In this document: piece by piece, positions 46,206 to 59,149 of the stretch | Layout: every line of letters starts with the position of its first letter | How positions within the stretch are numbered: the stretch's first letter is position 1 | Origin: Gnetum montanum | Taxonomy: Eukaryota; Streptophyta; Gnetopsida; Gnetales; Gnetaceae | Length of the DNA stretch: 64,000 nucleotides | Assembly: GCA_015680685.1 (NCBI GenBank) | Contig: MNCI01008436.1 | Location: 48,369-112,368 of the forward strand | Direction of reading: 5' to 3' | The notes under the pieces: model-generated | Databases searched by the model: none | Told to the model about the DNA's origin: nothing | What the model saw: only the letters and a program-made list of their open reading frames with translations | Made by a program: the position numbers and the translations under genes

Positions 46206-46479
46206 GGTAAAGAAATGATATAGTAATTATTTAGAGGATGGCTAATTAGTACCAAGCATAAATGGATGGATGCAAAACAAAAAGGCGATAAATGTACAAA
46301 GGATGGAAATTGGACAAGAAGCAGTAGCATTGCTACGCTATGCAAAACCACTTCTTGACCCATCATGGATTGGGCGAGGCATAAGGCCAAGGTGCTTTGG
46401 CCTTCATCTATATCATTGTCCCCCACATGGAAGGGCAACTCAGCCCATGCATTTTCATTTTCTGAACCATCATGCTGAG

Positions 46480-47190
46480 CTGGTTCTCTTACTAGACAGT
46501 TAGTGAGTACAAGGACAAGTGCTTCTTTCTTAGAGATTATGACCTTTAAGCCTTGTTCCATGTCTACGTTGTTGAAAGCTTGTGTTGCTACCTTGTTGCC
46601 ATGGATTACCACCTCTCTGCCTGCATAGGGTAGATGGATTTCCTAATGAATGGATGACGAGATAGCCTTAAGTTGTGCTAACCATGACCTTTCCAAGATC
46701 AGGTTAAACCCAGGCATCTCTTCAACCACAATGAACATTGCATTCGTGGGGAACTAGTCCCCTGCCACGAAGTCTATGTGGACCATGCCCTTTACCACAA
46801 CCCATGCCCCATTGAACAACTTTAAGCAAGACATTGTTGTGGGTTTGATTTGGTCAACCAAACCTAGCTTGTCCACAATAGGGTAAGGGATGACGTTCAT
46901 GGCAGCTCCATCATCAATGTGTACCCTTTGGACCTTATGTTGGCTGACCCAAATTGTGATGTAAAGAGGTGTTGTAGTTACCTAACCCTTTTCAAGATCT
47001 TCCCTAATGAAATCATCACAAAAAGTTAGTTGGGATGGCTTTGGTTCTGTAGGCGCAGAAGGAAGCATGACTGAATGGATTTCCTTCTCTTCCATTGGCA
47101 TGTTCTCATCAATCGAAATTTCCATTAACATCTGGAACAAAGCCTCACGGTATGCATTAGATGTCATGATTAGGTTGTACAGGCTCAATG
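46480..47190 (-). pseudogene. Element D: protease
   Basis: Aspartic protease of the Tat gag-protease product: the LTFCDDFI lead-in (47040-47010), active site HIDDGAAMNV near 46920, PTNAMFIVVEEMPGFNLIL near 46730, then WLAQLKAISS and HLPYAGREVVIHGN. The Gly-Arg-Pro of the usual ILGRPRL motif reads LERSW. Stops at 46980 and near 46645. The region 46206-46480 downstream has no confident coding. Confidence 0.75.
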
Positions 47191-49550
47191 TAGTGTTTTT
47201 CTATTTTAGAGCTTGCTTGACCTAGGTGAGGGCACTTAAAAGGTCCTGGCCACTTTTTGGTTTACTGCCTTTCTCCTCTTTTATTCATCCCAGAAGATGA
47301 ATTTCCTGAGGAGGGACAATTTCAAGTCTAGGTTCAAGCACTTTTGGACGAGGTGGCGAAGACTGCGCATGCGTAGCAATGTTATGTTTCAGTGACAAGG
47401 GTGTAGATGCAGGGGGTGACGACATAGGCTTGGAAGTACATGGGATGATACTTTCCCTTGACATCTCACCTATGGAGCATACTTTTCATTTCTTAGGATG
47501 AGAAGGCTATGAAGCTGCCATATGCAGGGTAGGGGCTATTGCATGGCTTGGCCCCTTGATAATGAATGGAGCCAATGATGTTAAGGTGCAAGGTGGTGGT
47601 GTAGTTTTGCTAATAGGTGGTGCAGGGGTGGATACCCAATGAGGGATTCTTAGGATGAAAGGTTGCTAGGGACTTTGGCTAGACATTGGTGGTGCTGGTG
47701 CACTACGCTGAGGCACACAGACTACAAATGGCTACTAGGGTAGTCTAGGATTACTATCAATGCTGTTGGTGTTAATGATATAACCAACGTTGTTGGCATT
47801 GAGGGGATCTATGTAAACATGCAAGGACTGATTCTTGAGGCATACTGGATTGCTTTCGTCTAGCACCAATTTCCCTTGATCGATCATCCTTTGGATGTCA
47901 TCCTTCAGTGCCATGTAGTAATCTGTGTCGTGATCACATTACTGATGGTAGTCAAAGAATCACTCTAGCTTGAAATCCTTAAGAACCAGGGGCTCATTGG
48001 GTAGATCCAATGAGGGGTTCTTGAGAAGTTCATAATACTGCTGATGCTTCCTAGCTCCCTCCTCCAACATCCACTTATGTTGGATGTACCCCACCACTAG
48101 TAATTGCTTCAAAAGATCTGAAGGCTTGATGTGTAGTGGGGTACACTTTCACTGATCTTTACACTCAAAGTTCAGTTTAGATTGTGCAGGTGTCTCAGCT
48201 GTGGATGTGTAAGGTTGTCGTGCGTTTCCTTGTTTGGGTGTGGGGTTAACTGTGGGTGTGTCCAGTTTCTTATTATTCTTGTTACTATTGTTGTTAGGTT
48301 TGGATTTGGCCTCATTTGCTACAGTGGCCATTGTGGCTATTGTAGCCTTACCCTTGTCCTCCTTCATGAAGGTGTTCTTTTATGCAATGTAGGTTGGGTC
48401 TTTGCTTTCCTTAGCTGCATCCTATATGCTCTTAGTTTGGGTGAATGTCAGACTGAGAGTGTGTGGAGCGAGGTAATACAGCTTAGACTTAATAAAGTCA
48501 TTCACTGCATCCTTCAAGATGGCTAGCAAGTGGGCCTCTCTGATGGGCTTGCAAATTTCATTAAGGGTCATGCTCCAATGTTGGATGAACTTTTGGACTG
48601 GTTCCAGTAGGTCTTGCTTCATGCTCCTCAACTGATCCAACGTGACCATAGTCCTACACTGTGTTATATCGTTTGCGGGGCTTGGTAGGTCTGATGGCTA
48701 GCGTAATGAGACATCTGCAATGGTAGCGTAGTAGGAGTAGAAGTGAATGGGGTCCACCATGTAAATGGGCTTGGGCCCACCACTGATGGTGGGATAGGTG
48801 TAAACACAGGAATAGAGGCAGAAGTTGCACATGACTATGAGGTAAGTACTGTGTGAATGTGTGGTAGGGAAATCGTGATTGGTGTATGATGGGATGCAGG
48901 AATGGATTGATGAACAATTTGCAGAGGAATAGTGGTTGAGAATGAAATAAGGGAATAGGGGCATTGATACACTGAGGACATGACATGGATACCCATTGTT
49001 GAAATAATCACTAATTGCGACGATGCAGACATGATCATGAAGGGAGCAGTGGTATGGAGTGGGTTTGTCTAGAAGGATGTGATGGGAGGAATGGTGGTAG
49101 GGTTATTTTGACCCCCCCCCCATCGAATTGGGAATCCAATTCCTCCTATCCATCTTGGAAAGCCTTGTCATGGTGAGACACTGTGTCTTGAGGATCTATA
49201 GGCCTAAGGACCTAGATTAGTTGATCTAGAAGCCATTGATTCATTTGCATCAAAGGGATGGAAACACCAGGAGTGGGAATAAATTCCTTCTTATTCCTAT
49301 AAGTGAACTCAAAGCTACATTTTTCTTTGAATTCTTGTGCATCTAAGGGTAGGTTTTCCTGCACCTTAGCACAAAGAGAGTTGTATTGCTCGTGTTGTTG
49401 GGCCAAGCCCTCAGGTCCCCGATTTTGAATCCTGAGGGATCGATGTTGCCCCAGCCCTAGGCTGAGTGGTTGCTTAGCACCTGTGACGTCTTGAAATGTG
49501 AAGGGAACCTTAACATTAGGGGTGTTAGAAATAGTGCTTGAGGAAGTCAT
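47190..49550 (-). pseudogene. Element D: gag
   Basis: Starts MTSSSTISNTPNVKV at about 49550 and runs to the protease with stops. N-terminal SLRIQNRGP and EFIPTPGVSIPLMQ; Pro/Gln-rich middle; capsid part MVTLDQLRSMKQDLLEPVQK, then IQHWSMTLNEI (48649-48540); basic Lys/Asn-rich linker (48367-48149); zinc-knuckle remnant FDYHQ.CDHDTDYY near 47940, followed by MIDQGKLVLDE. Structural protein of the particle; broken here. A run of nine or more C at 49112-49121 lies in this frame. Confidence 0.75.
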
Positions 49551-49918
49551 TCTCACAAAGATAAACAAGTTTGCAAATGATAAAAACAAGGAGATCAACA
49601 AGCGATCAAAGGCTTTATGTCTTGTAGGATTCTAAAGGAACCGTCGAAGCGACTGATCTACACCACACACTACGTAAACAACCACAAAAGGGTGTCAAGT
49701 TTACACTAGTATGTGATAGGGTACAGAACATGTGCAACCTTGAAACAAAAAGGTCAAATGGTGATTGGAGGCTTTATGTCCTGTAGGGTTCCGAAAGAAT
49801 CGTCGAAGCGACCAATCTACACCACATGATGTGTAAACAACCACAAAAGGGTGTCAAGTTTCAGGGTGTAGAATGCTTACAGGAATACCATATAACAACG
49901 AAAAGGCACTAAAAAATT

Positions 49919-49935
49919 CCCTCCTTCTAGCACCA
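49919..49935 (-). other. Primer binding site of element D
   Basis: TGGTGCTAGAAGGAGGG on the minus strand, six bases inside the LTR end. Identical to that of element A. Confidence 0.75.
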
Positions 49936-49941
49936 GAAAAC

Positions 49942-51754
49942 TGTAGCGACTGAAAACATTAGTGGCTGGAAACGCTGAGGGGGTCGAACAGTCTTAACCC
50001 CGAATCCGCATGAGCGCCGTGCTGAATAAAGTGAAAATATGGTGCCTTGAATGGTCTGGTTGATCAGACAAGGACTTAATCGGTGTCACTAAACCTTTTG
50101 CAAATGTGTGACTTGAAAATAATTTTTATAACATAAAGTAATAATTATTATATGTGAGGAAACAAAAATGATGTAAAGTGCAATGATAAGCAAGAGAATG
50201 AAATAAAATGGAGTTAAGAAATGCACCGCTTCAAGATTACAACTTTACTTTGTCAAAGTGGATACGATCAGTTGTGCAACATTAGGAACCATAGAGATCC
50301 CAAGAGTAACCAAGACATTCAAAGCAAGCCAGCTATATGTTTGAATGTGGATTCAAGAGCTAACAATGCCAAATACTACAAAGGCAATAGAAAGGAGCTA
50401 ATAGAATGCCAAATGGGAATGCCAATTGTTGGATTTTGTCAACTCATGAATGTTTACAATGCTCAAGATTTCCAATGCTTCTCAAGCTTGCCACCCATAG
50501 GTTTTTGCACAAATTTGCAAATTCGCCATCTTGTAAATTTGCCAATCCTTTTTGCCAAATTTTTGCCAACCAGCCACAATTTTTGCCAACCCCTTGAGCA
50601 TTTCTTATTAGGGTATTTATAGGGCTAGGAGCATGCAAAAGATGTAGTTTGGATGCCACGTGTCCTATACCCAAAGGTGTTGACATGTCCATGTTGCATG
50701 GACATGAAAAGTTGATTGATTGATGAGCCTACCATGTTGCAATCACACTATCGGGGAGGTGTTGGGATTAGGTGTGCCAATGATGCAAACAAGGAGTGAA
50801 GCAAACTGATGTAGTGTAGCTGCCTGCTACACTATGCTATGCTATGGAGCATAGCATGTTTGGTGTAGCATAGTTGCCTGCTACGCTATGTAGCATAGCA
50901 TAGCGTAGCCACCAGTTTGAAGAAGAAGTTTGCATTGGAGTTAATTGCAAGTGTTGGAAGCCTTTGAAGTGTGTTTGTTGGTTTTTCATGTTTGCTATGC
51001 TATGTTACGCTATGTATGTAGCATAGCATAGCAGTTGGCCTTAACTATGATTCACATTGCAAATGCTTGTTTGAAGATCACGCTGACAATCTACAACCTT
51101 TGCTATTTGCAACATGAAGCTTGCGAACTTGCTGACTCTACCTCCTAAGATGCCTTTCATCGTTCTTACATCATCGCTAAGCTATGCTACGCTATGTAGC
51201 GTAGCATAGCATAGAAGCCATCAAAGCCTAATTTTTTGCTTAATTTTCTACTTTTCTAGTGGAAGGAACTTTGCTAAAGAACTTGAAGCTGAGTGAAGCA
51301 ACTAGTTTTGAGAGGCTGGAGGTGCTTGCTAAGTACAGTTGAAATCGCTAAATAAACTGGGCCTTTCTGTCTTACTTTTGCTATGTTGTGCTACGTTGCG
51401 TAGCATAGCATAGCGTAGCACTTCATCCTACAACTGTCTTCTGAGGTCTGCTACACTACATGGAGTAGCATAGCGTAGCAAACTTCTTGACTACAAAACT
51501 TGCTGAACTATTTTACGTAGCTTAAGCACCATCGACAACCCCACACATTGCTTCTAAGTAGACTATCAGCTGGATGAACTACCCAGGTGGGAAGGCTGGA
51601 GAGTCCATTATGCCTATCAACAATGGAATTAGAAAATTTACTAAACTACATAGGCTAAACTCAAAGCATCCATTTCTTGCCAAAGAGACATGACACTACC
51701 TGAATTCCAAGGACCCGATGAAGCAAAAATGCCTTGAAAATTTAGGATGTTTCA
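49942..51754 (-). mobile_element. 5' LTR of Tat element D
   Basis: Minus-strand start TGAAACATCCTAAATTTT at 51754 and end CAGTCGCTACA at 49942, 1813 bp. TATAAATA is at 50614-50621 (minus). Positions 50800-51480 are packed with CTATGCTACGCTATG words that form hairpins: 51181-51194 and 51197-51210 are perfect 14-bp arms with a 2-base centre, and 50880-50890 pairs with 50899-50909. The same words occur in introns of this element's antisense gene. Confidence 0.85.
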
Positions 51755-54044
51755 ATTTCTTCTATCTACAATTCCTTTAGATGAATCTTCACTTTTTTGT
51801 AGGCATCAATCACATCAATGATGGGCTGCCATAATTTTTTTCCCTACTGAATTTTTTGAAGAGCTTCATTTACTTTTACCTTAGCCATATGAATGTGCTT
51901 TTTACTTCCTTTTGCAAGCCAACTTAATCTCTATAATGATTTTTAACTTTCTAAAACATCAAAGCTTCATTGTTTTAGGCAGTGATCTTAATAGCAAACT
52001 TTTGGTGTAACAAACAAACCTCTTCCATAGATAGATTTTAATTTTCTATGGCTAATTACCTTAATTCAATATTCACCCTAGCTAGATACTCCTATTGTTG
52101 ATGAATGAATTTCTTCTACATTTGACCTTTTTGGACATCAACATTATGTAGGCGATGATTTTCCATGGTCATTACCTCATTCTCCTAGTGCATATAAACC
52201 AGGTTTCTCTAAACTAAATATGTCTTTGCCTCTACTATGGACTAGTTGAAGATGGACATCATTGCTTCCTTCTGAGCCTTTTGAAATTGTTCTTAAAGCT
52301 ATTGGAAAGCTTCATCTCTAGTTATTGTTGGATTAAGGAGTGTGGTATCAACAAGATGACCATGTAATTTGGCAACCTCCATGGCCAAGCATTGAGTCTA
52401 TGCTTGAGCTATTTTGAGTTGCCCCTCTAAGATGATGCATTTGCCCCTTGCTTCCAGTAGCCTTGATTGGGTTGTGGTGATGTTATCTAGAAAATCAAGG
52501 ATATCCAAAATTACTTGTCCAATTCCTACTAGTTGATCCAGTAATTCATCATGTTGGAATGCACTTAACTTTTCACTGATTGTACCTACAAACATCTACA
52601 CATCTCGAAATGTAGATACATCTGGTACAAAATCTGCAAGTGCATTAAGTTCTTTGGTGATACAGTTAGCAACTACTTCAGCCATTGTCTTTTATCCTTG
52701 GTGTTGCATCACTAGTACAATTAGCTCCTTCACCTTTCTTCAGATGCACCAAGAAGGAGGCAACATTCCTAAAGATTTGTAGGAATAAACAATGTTGTGG
52801 TAATGACACTATCACCTTTCAAGCATTAGGATTAGATCTTGTGGGAAACTACGTTTGTTGGGTAGGGAACATTGGCCTGTCCCTTTCCATATGGCTAATT
52901 GTTTGAGCCACCTCATTAAGGTGACTCATCATTGGTCAATACACAAATGGGTCTACACTACTCATCCCTACATGCTGCTCTTACTCATACAAGAGCTGCT
53001 TTCAAATTTAGTGCAAGAACTCAATGGGTGGTTAGGCCTCCAGCATTGTTTCTTGAATAGGCAGTGAAGGTGGGAAATACTCCTCTCCTTTAGTTGTGAT
53101 AGGTGTATTTTCTTTCATGATTTAGGCTATGAAGCTAAAAGAGCATATCTGATTATGTCACTGGCATAGTAGATGATTCCTATCCTTTTTTAGAGTTTCC
53201 AGATGAGGCATGGAAATGGCATGATTTTCCTTCCACATTCATTTTCCTTGAAGCATTTTTCAATCTCTAAATAGATTAGTTATGGAAGGTTTATAGGAAA
53301 TCTTCCACTTAGAGCAGTACGTGCTTGAGTGGAAAAGGTGGTCACCTTGCTAGGCCTCACTTCTGGATTGAGGTGATAAGCCACTATCTTGAAGTAGATT
53401 CTCTCTACAAGTGTGAGTGTGCCAAACTTCTTATAGTCAACCCCATAACACCATTGAGTCCACTCCTTTTTAGCCTTAGGATCATTTTGTATCAATAGCC
53501 TTGCCAATCATGTCCCAATATCAAGAAATCCTAGTGCTTGTGCAATAACCTTAGTCGAGTAAGACACCTGAATATCCTTGACTTTTACTATGGATCCTAG
53601 CCTTCTATTGTTCCAAAAGAGATATGTCTCTTCCATGTACCACTCCTTACTAGAGGTGATGATTGGCCACATGTGAGAGGTTTGCAATTGTGTTTTAACT
53701 TCTACTAGAGCTTTCTCTAGAAATGGTTTGAATTTTTGTTCTTGGAGAATTGAATGTTAAATCTCTCAGGGTCTAATGATGTCAAGGAAATTTTGAGTTA
53801 AGGTGACTTCAATCTTTGGCATAGGTCCTAGTGCTTCCCCTCACTGTGATTTCTCTATTGGCACTTCTTCTTTTGGAATCTATCAAACAAATTCTACTTC
53901 AAGCTCCTCATGAAGACATCTCATTGCATGGGTTGCTTCTAGCAGTTCTTGGGCTTGTTCTTGTTGGCCCCTCCTAGCTCTGGGGCATTTCTTCCTTGGT
54001 TAAGAGGGTTCTCCTTCTTGCAGTCGTTTTGGTCTTGGTGCCAT
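51755..54044 (-). pseudogene. Element F: extra ORF after pol (Athila third-ORF position)
   Basis: ATG at 54044 (MAPRPKRLQEGEPS, basic), then an Arg/Glu-rich helix, and from about 53800 a conserved-looking domain: FKPFLEKALVEVKTQLQTSH, EWYMEETYLFWNNRRLGSIV, WTQWCYGVDYKKFGTLTLVE. A coiled-coil part rich in Leu/Gln (52600-51760) follows. Stops are frequent. It sits where Athila elements keep their third, env-like ORF, but I see no signal peptide or clear transmembrane pair, so function is unassigned. It is cut at 51755 by LTR D; a second copy of the cut site is at 63928-64000. Confidence 0.55.
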
Positions 54045-54490
54045 CTGTAGTCATAATAAGACCATGGATTAGCAATTATTGTGTAACATGAAGCAATTGG
54101 AATACCTTTATATCTTTAGGATAGTTACACTTGGCTAAGTTGTAATTATGGCTAATTTAATTACATCAATCATTATTTTATTTATGTGTTATTGTTAATA
54201 AATCATCTTGGAGGGTGTTGGAAGGGTTAACTCTCAAAAGATTGATGTTTGTATATTATTAAATTTATTAACTCTTTGGGGGAGTTAGAAAAATTTTCAA
54301 AAATTTCATTGGAAACTTTAAGGTTTGCAACCCCCATGATAAAGGGCTTACCTCTGGAACTGCAAGATTAAAGAACATAGTGATTTGGGAAAATAGTTGA
54401 GAACTTACAATCTCTGAAAAAAGGCAAAAACTTCCCTAGTGTTATGAAGAAAATGATAAAAAAATTCATAGTATGTAGTTTTATATATAG
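54045..54490 (-). promoter_or_regulatory. Possible promoter and leader intron of the element F extra ORF
   Basis: On the minus strand CTATATATAAAA (about 54478-54490) is followed by a donor AG/GTAAGC at 54351 and an acceptor ACTACAG ending at 54045, directly before the ATG at 54044. This would give a transcript with a ~306-base leader intron. Sequence signals only. Confidence 0.35.
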
Positions 54491-55999
54491 AGTTTTTGTG
54501 ATGCGTTGATGGGGCCTCATCAATGTGGTTATTGACCACCATTGACTTTAGTTGATTTAGTTAAAACTTAAAAATTACAAGGAGATTTTGAAAAAAATTA
54601 GGGTTAAATGGAAGCCCAAACAACCATTAACATGATGAAAATATGAGAAGAGGATGTTGAAGTCTTGAAAATTAAGAAAATTAAGGAAATGAAGAAAGAG
54701 GATGGAAAATTAGAAATTAAGGAGCACATAGTTGTTTGCACAATGGAATATGTGAAAGATAGGATTGTAGTAATGTGTAAGGTAAAGAACCTAACTAATC
54801 AAACTAAGAGATATGCAAGTGGATCCTCCACATAGCAAGCTCATGCCCTTGTTGCCATTGCATAACCTTAACCAAGGAGTTTGTAGGCCCCACATTTGAT
54901 TAATGGTCATGAAAAGTTAAGAACAACCAAAAGGATCTATTCAAGAATTCAAACACATTAGAATAAGACATAGAGCATAACATATAACCCAACAATAAGG
55001 TGACTTATCATAGCATGGAATGGAATTCCAAATTGAGGTAATAAGAAGTCCCTTACAGAATTTGTGTTTAAAAGAACCTAAGAAGATCCATCCTTTGTCC
55101 AGACCAAAACTAGCCACTTTCAGTAACTTCGCATTGCCAGTTTAAGATCAGACCACCCACTCGAGACACAAGAGTGCTTCCAAAAAACAACCACCATTCC
55201 ATGAAGAGAAGAAAAGGGAATTAGAAAGTGAGAGAGGAGCTTAGTTAAAGGGGACCTTCAAGCATGGGTGCATATCTTTCTAGTCCCATAACCAATGCTT
55301 GTAGCTTGTTTATTTATCTAAGGGATGTGCTTTGAATTTCTATCATGTTTTTGTTTTTGAATTTGTTTATTTTTTATTTTTTTGGATGGAAACCACATCA
55401 TGTAAAGACTTCATGAATAGTAAGAAGTTCATGAAAAATACTCAAGCACTTAAAAAAGTAGAAGAGTACAAAGATTATTGAATCCTTGAAGTCACACCCT
55501 CTACAAACCTTTGAATCTTTCCCAATTCCAAAACTACCAAGGTCACCAATTGATTAAAAAAATTCTTTAATGGAAGGGACCTCAAACTCCTAGAATAACA
55601 AAAATCATAGAGTTTATTGGATGGGTGGATGACATAGACTCACTACTTGTTCCATGAAAAATAACCGATGTCATAGTCATCAGACATCAAAATTTAAAAA
55701 TAGAAACCAGACATTGACAAGCACAACATTAAGCATAAATCATCATTAGTAAAACAAAATAGTGACACTATGTCTTGTGGCAATAAAGCACTTTTATTAG
55801 CAAAAATAATGGAATGTCACACTTAAACAAAACAAAACAAAGTAAAATATAGGAGAAAGTATAAAATAATCAAGAAAGGTTTAAATGTACTAACAATGGT
55901 GTAAAATTGGGAAAAATTTGAAAATCAAAAATTTCTAAAATAAATAACTTGTAAAATCAAAAATGTAAAAAACAAAAAGTAGAAAAAATGAGAAGCCAT
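54491..55999 (-). other. Element F spacer between integrase and extra ORF
   Basis: About 1.5 kb of AT-rich sequence with no reading frame, repeat or RNA gene that I can support on either strand. Confidence 0.5.
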
Positions 56000-57170
56000 A
56001 TGGATTGTTAGCATGGATGGTCATCTCCCCAATGATAGAGTTGGAATGAGGAGATCTGAAAAATGGAACATGGTTGTTCATTTGTTAAGGTGGTAGTTAC
56101 ACTGGCTTGTCTTAGTCCTAGGAAAGGTTTGATCAATTATATAAGTTCCCTCCCACAATGTTTGGGATTTTATCTTCTAGGGTACATGTGTGGGGTTCCA
56201 ATAAAGAACCTTTTCTCTTGGTTGAAGTTTTACTTTCCATATTTTGAGGTCATGATGTTGATTATTAAATTCCTTATGCACTTCATTCAAAGATAGGGCC
56301 ACCAATTGATTTTCATCTAGCACATTTAGGTTGATCAATCTTTCTTTCTGTGCTAGACTTAGGTCAAGATCTAGATCATAGGCTATTAAGAGTGTATGAA
56401 GCTCAAATTGAATTTGGAGATTGGAAGTTTTCTATACACTAATTTATAGGGAGAGTAGCCAATAAGGAGTTTCATGTTGAGAAATAGGCCCAGAGGACAT
56501 CGTTTTGTTTGATACTCTAGTCTCTTCTATATTTTCTTATGGTTCTTGTCAAGATCTTTATGATCTCCTAGTTAGTTACCTCTACTTGACCATTGGATTG
56601 GGGATGGTAGGGTGTTTTTAATTTATGTTCAACCCCCAAGCATTACATCAACTTTCTAAAAGTGGCACCTATAAAATGAGCTCCATTATTATAAATTAGT
56701 GTATGTGGCACCCCAAACCTATTTACAATATTTTGTTATGTAAATATAGTAGTAGTGGATGATGTACAGTTAACAACGGCTACTGCATTTGCCCATTTTT
56801 ACAGTAGTTGACTACTGCGATGATATATACCTTTCCATTAGACATGGTGTGATGGGACCCATGAAGTCAATGCCCCATATGTTAAAAGGATCTAGTGGTT
56901 GAATCCACTATTGAGGACCTTCCATTTGAGTGGTCATCCCACCATCTCATTGACAACATTCACAAGATCAAACAAACTGGTGGGCATCCTTCAATATTGT
57001 AGGCTAATAATATCCTGCCATTAGGATTTTTATGGTTGTGTGTCTCCTTGCATAGTGGATTCTTCAAGGTCCTTCGTGAGCATCCTAGAGAATGCATAAG
57101 TGATCTTCATCATGGACACACCAACAAATCAGGCCATCAAAACATACCTTGTAAAGGTGTCCATTGATTT
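56000..57170 (-). pseudogene. Element F: integrase
   Basis: Athila-type integrase in several frames. Zinc region at 57110-56930 (YYWPTILKDAHQFV.SCECCQ), core start WGIDFMGPITP near 56870 (first catalytic Asp), NGDHKD-like remnants near the Glu, then SPYKLVYRK and the long LDLDLSLAQKERLINLNVLDE segment (56380-56300), typical of Athila integrase C-termini. It ends with NNPYG near 56000. Many stops. Confidence 0.7.
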
Positions 57171-57199
57171 CTATGAAGTATTTGGCCTAATGAAGAAAT

Positions 57200-58830
57200 T
57201 ATTGCTTCTTTCTAAAGTCAAGATCTTGTGACATCTCTTGAGTATGAAGATAGATGAGGATGCCATTATACCATGTTGTTTCTACAGGCATTTGTTCATT
57301 GATTACAGTAGTAAAGAGGAGTTCATCTAGGAATTGATTAGAGATTGGGCTTTTCTTTTCTTTTATATCCCATCTTAATTAAGAGAGGTGGTCAATGACC
57401 TCATTCTCAGTTTCTTTTTGATATACCATTGTGAGATTGAATTCTTGCAAGATCACAAGCCACCATATAATATGAGGGCTCACCATCAGCTTGTTCATGA
57501 GGAATTAGGTTGCACTATGGTTTGTGTGCACAAATACTTTATAGCCAAGCACATAGTGCCTAAACTTGTTGAGAGCATACACCACTACCATTACTTCTTT
57601 TTCAGTTGTGGTATAATTCAACTATGCACCCACAATGCTTTGTCTCACGTAGTGGATGTAATATGGATGTTTTTTATTGTCCAATTGCATAAACATCACT
57701 CCCAAAGCATAATTAGATGCATCTATCAAGATGTGGAATGGTTTGGACCAATTTGGTGTCCATAGAATTGGTGTTTCTACAAGTTTTTTCTTTAACTGTT
57801 GGAATGCATGTTCACATTTCTTGGTCTAGATGAAAGGTGTATCTTTCTTTGTAAGCTCTACTAATGGTTTTGTGATCTTAGAGAAATTCTCTATATATTG
57901 TTGGTAGTAGCTAGTATGCCCAAGGAATGATCTAACATCTTTGACTATCTCTAGTTGATGTGTAATTCCTTGGATGATCCTTTTCTTTTCTAGGTCTACC
58001 TTAATCCCTTCTTATGAAATTCAATGCCCCAACAGAATGCCTTCTTAGATCATAAGAGGACTTTTCTGCTAGTTGAGATATAGATTTGTTTTAACTCATC
58101 TCTTCATTACTTGCTCAAGGTGGTCCAAGGCTTGCTCAAATGTAACTTCATAGGTGGAGAAGTCATCCATGAAGACTTTCACACCACTACCGATTTTCTA
58201 TTGGAAAATACTAAGGATTAGGCATTGAAATGTTGTAGGGGAATTGCATAGACTAAATGGCATCTTACAATATGCAAACATTTCTAAGGGACTTTTGAAT
58301 GTTATCTTGGCCTAATCTTTTGGCACAATTTGGATTTGGTTATAGCCACTATAGCCATCCAAGAAGCTATAATAATAATGCCCAGAGATGGTATCCAACA
58401 CTTGGTTCACAAATGATAATGAAAAATAATATTTAAATTTCTCCATGTTCAACAACCTGAAATTGATATAGAACCACCACCCACTCACTATTGGCGATGG
58501 GATAGATGAACCTTGCGTTGAGGATTTGCTTTATTTTCCCCTTGACAATCTACTTCAATTTGGGGTTCAATCATCTCTATAGTTATCTTTCTTGGCTTCA
58601 TGGCCAAGTCAATGTAAATGTGATGTTTGCATATCCTTGGATCAATTCCTATTAGCTTGGGATATAACCAAGAAAAGGCTATTGGCCATTTGTTAACCAC
58701 CTTTAACAACTTTTCTTTTTGTTTAGGAGAAAATTTAGCATTAATTATGACTAGTTTACCATTGTTTAAACTGCATATTCCATACCAACTAGTAAATTGT
58801 TTAGCTGTAGGGCCTCTTGTCTAAAGTTAT
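57200..58830 (-). pseudogene. Element F: reverse transcriptase and RNase H
   Basis: RT entry at 58709 (WPIAFSWLYPKLIGIDPRIC, the pre-RT block shared by Athila pol). The catalytic motif is VFMDDFSTYE near 58170, and FMDDFS is characteristic of Athila RT. The RNase H remnant follows at 57700-57350 with KEMVVVYSLNKFRHYV-like debris in mixed frames. No second RNase H is seen. Heavily frameshifted. Confidence 0.7.
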
Positions 58831-59149
58831 CAAGGATTTCCAACTCTCCTCAATAGTTGTCATCATCTTCATTATCAAAGAGTTAGTGATGAACTTTCTT
58901 AAGTTCATTCATGCTTCCAACATAAGCACATGTTAGGATCTTAGTTGGTTCCATGCATAATGTGCTACTATTTGAGTTATCTATTAGCCACTGGGTACTG
59001 CTCTATTTTGTGGTTGTTGCATACAAACACCTTTGAATATTTTTTCCTTGTGCACACCGATTACATGCTTTGATGTATGAACTTTTTAATGGACCAAATA
59101 TTTTGCATGCAATTGCACTCATTATCATTGAACATGATGCATGGAATAT

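Noticed and set aside
46010-46612. 200-codon minus-strand ORF as one protein
   Set aside because: Its first part is the protease end of element D; the rest is GPKWPKT read from the 45960-46205 tandem repeat.
51755-51830. 51755-51830 matching 63928-64000 as long terminal repeats of one element
   Set aside because: The match is coding sequence of the Athila extra ORF in two copies; it lacks TG/CA ends, and one edge is just the D insertion point and the other the window end.
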